From Tricholoma matsutake (lineage: Eukaryota > Basidiomycota > Agaricomycetes > Agaricales > Tricholomataceae): a stretch of DNA of 64,000 bases. A program made the position numbers and the translations under genes. The stretch is from positions 9,424,001-9,488,000 of the forward strand of contig AP026547.1 in assembly GCA_026075535.2 (NCBI GenBank), given 5' to 3'. The first letter of the stretch is position 1, and each line of letters starts with the position of its first letter. The notes beneath the pieces are model-generated. The model did not search any database. It saw only the letters and a list, made by a program, of their open reading frames with translations, and had not been told where the DNA came from. Shown piece by piece: positions 58,725 through 64,000 of the stretch.

Positions 58725-61164
58725 ATGATCAGGCTCACCTCTTATCTATGCGCTCTTCTTTCCGCTGGATTCGCTACGGCCGCTCCTGCAGCGTCATCCT
58801 CCACATCTGCAGTATCTAGCTCGACGGTGTCAGCTCCTCCACCCGCTTCGACACTTCCTACAATCAGCCTCAATCCAAATGGGCTGATTAACCAGCCACA
58901 GCCAATTCGTGGAAAACTCGGTGCCCCTCTCCTGGGCCCGACTGACCCTGAAATAGTGATGCAGAATTTGGACTTTGTTGCTCCGCCCACTACCGATCAT
59001 GGAAGCGTGTAGGCCCTCTTTGCTTCATTAAGTTGTTAAGCATATTTCTCTTACTACTGCTACGCGTAGGGATAATGCCAAGTGGCCGTTCAGTCTTAGC
59101 CACAATCGTCTCCAGAGTGGAGGCTGGGCCCGCCAACAAAACAGTAACCCTCTATTTCTTCGCATTTATAAATACATTCTCATTGATGTATTCAACAAGT
59201 TGGTGTAATGCCTATTGCAAAAGGTGCGCTATAGCAGTCGTCTTGATCTTATAGTAAGGCTTCTACTCATGTACATCTCGCGAAACAAAGCTATGGCAGG
59301 CGTCAACATGCGGTTGGAACCTGGTGCCATCCGGTACAGGCTACCCTTCACTTGCTCTATTATATTTTGCTAAATCTTCTTCAGGGAGCTTCATTGGCAC
59401 AAGACTTCAGAAGTATGTTATTCTAAGTCATTGAAGATGCTCCGAATTCAATCAATCCTTCGCAGTGGGCTTACGTTATAAAAGTGAGAAAATGGCCATA
59501 TCGGAACGTGTTTTACGCTACTAACAACACTTACATAAGGGGTCGACTCAAGTCACCGCTGTAGATGCGCAAGGCCACAATTTTGTGCAAACAGTCGTAA
59601 GCTTACTCTTTTTTACTCTTTTGATTCGTGTTTTCTTGAAAACATGTGACGTTGTTCCTTGTAGGCCGCCGGTGACTTGTGGTTCTTTCCCGCTGGCGTT
59701 CCACACTCAATCCAAGCAACCAACGATGACCCTGGAGGCTCGGAATTCCTCTTGGTGAGTATTTCCCATCTAAATTCCATACGTACTAAATAGCAGTGGA
59801 GGTCTTCGACGATGGTGCTTTCAGCGAAGACGAGACATTTTTGGTAGAATCTCTTATGCCTTTGTAAGTTCAGAAAGCTGATAAACTGATAGTTGACGGA
59901 CTGGTTGGCACACGTCCCGGCGGAAGGTAAGGGACCCCACGTTGAATCCTGTTCCTCACCATCTCATACATCAACTTTCAATTCTAGCCCTCGCTCTGAA
60001 CTTCCAAACGTCTGAATTCATTTCCCACTGATCAGCTGTGTGCTGATGATCTGCTGTACATAGCAACATCACTTCCTTCGCCAACATTCCCTCTCAGGAA
60101 TTGTACATCTTCCCCGCTGGTAAGGGCAGAAACACTGCAAGTGCTTTGGAGCATCAAACATGATTTTTTTCTTCATTAGAACTCCCTCAACCTGATAGCA
60201 GTGCACCAACGAGTCCTCAAGGCGCCCCTCCCAACCCGTTTACGTTTGCGTTGTCGAAGGTCCCGCCGACCCAGTTATCCGGAGGCTCCGTAAAAATCGT
60301 TGATTCAACGACGTTCAAGGTTTCCACGACTATCGCCGTCGCGGGTTCGTCGTTTTGTATGGACTTGCGTATCAGTCAAATGTGTTGAATTATACTATCT
60401 ACAGAGGTAACTGTTGAGCCTGGCGCAATTAGGTAAAATACCCAGATCTGGTTTTATCTAGATGATCACTCATATACTAACTATTAGGGAGCTTCATGTA
60501 AGAAGACCAGCTGGTCGTTTCTCCGATTTGCTCTCAATCCTTCTGGAAATCTAGTGGCATCCCACCGAGGACGAGTGGAGTTTCTTCCTGTTGGTTACAC
60601 TGATCTACGGATATAACCTCGACTGACATTAATTTTTTTAGTGAAGGTCAAGCCCGAGTAACGATTTTCGCCTCGCAAGCGAACGCCAGAACATTTGATT
60701 ATCAGGTACTTTCTACCGTAATTCCTCCGACAAACTCGTTCTGACCACGCCTCTCCATAACAGGCTGGAGACGTCGGCTATGTTCCTTCTCCCTTTGGTG
60801 AGTTGTTGTTCCAAAAATTGATCATGGTGTATACTGAAAGACGGTCAATACAGGTCATTACGTTCAGAATATCGGTAACACAACCCTGAAGTTCTTGGAA
60901 ATCTTCAGTTCGGGCAAGTTAATCCTTCGCGCTGTCTTATGAGTTCTAACCAGTGTTTACAGCAATATTCGAGGATGTTAGCTTAAACCAGGTTCGTATA
61001 TGATGATGAGATGATCCACTCTTTGCTCGGTATACTGACTTGGGGTGTAGTGGCTGGCCCTCACCCCTCCCGCATTGGTCAAGCAGCACCTTGGGTTTTC
61101 CGACGAGGTTATATCCCTCCTTTCCAAGACTAAGCCTGTGGTGATGGGGCCCGTTAAAGCCTGA
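58725..61164 (+). CDS. Secreted bicupin oxalate decarboxylase, copy 2 (21 exons)
   Basis: Paralogue of copy 1 with the same reaction and compartment expected. Splicing gives 436 residues again, and all 21 exons have the same length as in copy 1, including the 10-nt exon (60,488-60,497) and the GC-AG intron (donor at 60,914). The signal peptide differs (MIRLTSYLCALLSAGFATAA). The metal residues of both cupins and the SEDET lid are unchanged. Differences include a clean QQNIGVMPIA in exons 2-3, where copy 1 has QQNSGVMPIA, P-F-G-H in place of P-M-G-H before the last histidine ligand, and KPVVMGPVKA at the C-terminus. Both copies look intact and under constraint. They probably differ in expression, since the promoters differ by an indel. 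The duplication is tandem and in direct orientation. Confidence 0.93.
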
Positions 61165-61169
61165 TTTCC

Positions 61170-63300
61170 AAGAGAGTGGCTAATTTGACTCGAAAATTTT
61201 GTAAATTTATAAAATCACAAAATTGACACGAATACAATGTACATTTTAAAAAAGGACCCCTGAAAGCTCTGCCAGATCCCTGATCCAGGTCGTCGCGATT
61301 TTTATCCGCACAGATTTGCTGGTTTTTATCTGGAAGTCGGCTCAGGTATCCAGTTGTGCCGGATTTAGGCGAAATGGGAATAGCGCTCAGCGACTTCCAA
61401 CGGTTCGACGTAATCTCCATCGGATCGCTTCGACAATTCCGAGGTTGAGAAATGAGGAGACAGAGCAAATAGCTCCGCAACGAGTTGGGAGCTAGGAACA
61501 TCCACTTCAAGGAGAGGCGAGTGCGCTACATGTCGTATGGTTTCGGTACCAATGAGTGGTAGTGGCACTGTATTATTGCATCCGTGCGATGTTCCGGCTT
61601 CTGTTTGTGTTCACGCTTCGGTTCCGTCACAAGGGCAAGGCAAGGCAAGGCACTTATGATATTCTGATCGTGCCTTGAGTCGACTTGGTGTTTAATGTTT
61701 AAGTCGTGTGACTGTTCCAAACCGGTCTTAGAAAGCGAATCAAAGTTTGACAACAGGATGGGAGGGATGGGAGAGACGAAGATCCATGTGACTCGCGGCC
61801 AACCGCGACGGAATCCCCATCGCCCGCTCGCCCCATCTATTCAAACATGTTCGAACTCCGCCATTACCCGCCAACTTTCTGAAAATTTCTAGATCCTTAG
61901 GAAAGTCACCCAGTCATGACAGGATGAGAAACCGGTGAAATTTAATGCGCATCTGACGAAAGAGACTTCAAGGTGGTTACCTGATTTTTTTATGTTCTGC
62001 CTTGGAGGACGACCGGGACGAGAGGTTTACCGAGGATGTGAGATCGATATGGGAGGTATCACCCACATCACAGAGCCCCAAGACCGCTGAAAGGGGAGAG
62101 ACACGTTGATGGTAGGGGTAGGTGGTATTCCATCGTCGGCCTGCAATACGTAAGACATATCCAAATGTTCCGATGAACGCGAATCTTGTAGGTCATCCTG
62201 CAAGGTAGTGGGGATATTCGTGTCCATAATTAGGATACCTGATGCGTGGCAGGATAGTGAGGAGTTACTGCGGCTTCGGGGAGTTATATCTGGGTGAATT
62301 CCAGGTACCAGGGTCAAGGCGGGCAACGACTCGCAGGAGTTACTTCTACTACGATCACCAGGGCTCAGATAGTTTGAGAAAAACGGGGGGACTGGACATG
62401 CGACGTCATGTTTGTATCATCGTCATCGACGTAGATATCAGAACCCTGAGATTCACTGTCTCCTGGTTTGCAGGGTTACCCATCCACTAGTGTACAGTAC
62501 GCAAAAAGGACATGAACTCGCCATTGGATGAACCGCATAGGTTACGAAAGACAGGCGCATCGTCATGTGCTTCTCCAACGAGTTCGTTTATGTCTTCAAG
62601 GACGTCACGAGCCTGAAACGGATGCGATGAAGTCACAGAAGCTTCATCTACACCACTGTCTGTATCCGTACTGGAACTCCGTCCGGACGAGAATGCTGGT
62701 TCACCAATGTCGTTCGGGACCTCCGCCGAAAATTGAGTTCCTGTTGGAGTAGAAGGCATGCGAGGAGATCCTAGTCGTGGGAAGTCAGGTATTTGTTCAA
62801 GACCGGGCATTCACATTTCAGTCGTTTCAGAACCAGAAACCTGAGATTCTCCTTCAGAAGAACGTTGAGTTGAAGGATCTATGTTGCCTTCTGGCTCGTC
62901 AGATGTGGAATCGTTCGATTCGCTTCGCGAACATATCAGATTCAAAGGACCTTGCAACAATCTCCGTCGAAGAGTTTCGAGATGCATAGATGTGCCTTAC
63001 AGAGCTGATCTGCGGAGATAATTGAGGAAACGCATTCACAATGGAACCACGTCGTGCCCGATTTCTACGCGAATTGTTGCCTTGCAACCATAAGTATGAC
63101 TTTATGATGTCTGGTTCATTGTTAACCACCCTATGTCAACTCTATCAGCGATAGTAGGCAGCAGTTCTCCAACAAAAATCTCACACTTTGAACTCGTCCT
63201 CTGGAATATTTATGTATACGTTCCTGGAAATCCTGAATTCTCGAATGATTTTAGCGGCCTCCTCACCAACGGGGCCAGGGATCAGATCAAGGATTTGTTC
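61170..63300 (-). pseudogene. Unrecognised minus-strand neighbour, unit 2
   Basis: Counterpart of the unit 1 neighbour. The reading near 63,155-63,300 is LIPGPVGEEAAKIIREFRIS and then NVYINIPEDEFKV. 62,487-62,810 reads an acidic Ser-rich segment with ARDVLEDINELVGEAHDDAP. 62,027-62,326 contains INVSLPFQRSWGSVMWVIPP. Conservation of DINELVGExHDDAP between units suggests real coding sequence. Exon joins could not be fixed, so it may be a functional multi-exon gene that I cannot splice, or a relic. Confidence 0.4.
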
Positions 63301-63419
63301 AGACAAGTCCTATGTCGTCCAATGACGATATCTACCTCAAATACATTAGTGTGGCGAAGGTATATGGTGACAAACATACCCATGAGGTTCTCGGCGGGTG
63401 AGGCGCAGACGTTCTAGAC

Positions 63420-64000
63420 TCTGACATCAGTTGAGAGCTCTCATTTGCTCTGCTGCTATTAACGTCAATATGTCGAGTGGCGGCATAAGTTGGGGAGACT
63501 GAGACTCGCAGTGGCTTGAGAAATTGGGGATTGAGAGCGTATTCGGAGAACTTTGGAGATTTTTAAGAGCTACCGCACTCAATATAAGAAGGATTCAACT
63601 CCGAGACCAGAATAAGAGAAGACCCAGTCGAGCGCCAGAGCTGTAAAAAGGTGTAGAAGCTGTGTGTATATTTCTAGAAAAGGTAACAGCTTCGGAGGCA
63701 CGAGGGCGCCTCTTTTCGGGCAACATGGACTGAAGTACTGAAGGCCAGAAGTGCACACATGAAAGCTCCAGTATCGACACACCAAACCAGGCAAGTCGCC
63801 AATTTTAGCGTGGGGTCCACCATCAGGTGCCTATAGATAAGGATGCTGAAAAGGCAGACGACTGTTGTAAGAGAAACCGTAATATTCCAGCGTGAAATCG
63901 AATCCACGAGAAGCTCGAAGCATCAATGAAAGGATTCAAGCTTCAATCAATCGATCAATCGTTCGGTTGTCACGTGAGCTTTCAAGCTTCTCAATGACAC
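63420..64000 (-). other. Possible start of a minus-strand membrane protein
   Basis: The minus frame 63,907-63,674 (no ATG at its start; it begins with GTG) is hydrophobic: WNITVSLTTVVCLFSILIYR, then LKLATCLVWCVDTGAFMCAL, two plausible transmembrane segments. It recalls the first helices of uncharacterised multi-pass proteins common in mushrooms (the DUF6534 type), but the match is weak. It could be the 5' end of the minus-strand gene at 61.2-63.3 kb, and the window ends before the start can be settled. Confidence 0.3.

Larger units (their letters stand above)
58210..63420. repeat. Segmental tandem duplication, unit 2
   Basis: Collinear with unit 1 in direct orientation. The upstream border is sharp near 58,210, where TATCCTCGTGACATTACAT begins; from there to the gene the units differ mainly by short indels. 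Confidence 0.85.

Noticed and set aside
63595..63794. Overlapping short minus frames as a separate gene
   Set aside because: They overlap the hydrophobic minus frame at 63,674-63,907 in other registers and show no independent signal.

Overview
The window looks like nuclear DNA of a filamentous basidiomycete, probably an Agaricomycete. The two best genes carry 20 introns each of about 47-64 nt with fungal splice signals, and the transposons are mostly degenerate hAT, Ty3/Gypsy, tyrosine-recombinase and long-TIR elements. There are no bacterial-style operons, and I found no convincing rRNA or canonical tRNA gene.

The window has two halves. Positions 1 to about 46,700 are a TE graveyard. CpG is visibly scarce there, and coding remnants carry CGA-to-TGA and Arg-to-His type changes, as expected of methylated, decaying repeats. 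From left to right it holds: old repeats and a foldback (1-4,640); unrecognised broken coding fragments and an AT island (5-9 kb); minisatellites (9-10.5 kb); a tyrosine-recombinase (Crypton-like) pseudogene on minus (10.7-12.1 kb); hairpin- and palindrome-rich non-coding repeats (12.8-18 kb); a complete but inactivated Gypsy element on minus (19,293-26,940) inserted in another gene and itself invaded by a palindrome-rich element; a hAT pseudogene (27,924-32,283); and a second hAT pseudogene (32.3-43.8 kb) opened up by a four-level stack of nested insertions, most with readable target-site duplications. A 372-bp foldback hAT MITE follows at 44,836-45,207.

From about 46,730 to the end CpG is normal and the DNA looks like ordinary euchromatin. 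About 5 kb of unrecognised sequence leads to a segmental tandem duplication (about 52,380-57,000 and 58,200-63,420). Each copy carries an intact secreted bicupin oxalate decarboxylase gene. All 21 exons have the same length in both copies, including a 10-nt exon and a GC-AG intron. Each copy is followed by a convergent, unrecognised minus-strand gene or remnant.

The most unusual material is a family of about 2-kb non-coding or cryptically coding elements. It has TIR-like termini, 9-bp target duplications, tRNA-like Pol III promoter boxes pointing outward near both ends, ladders of GC-rich hairpins separated by AT-rich spacers, and a 150-bp-period array of near-perfect intron-like units. Its palindromic modules recur in several unrelated carriers in the left half.
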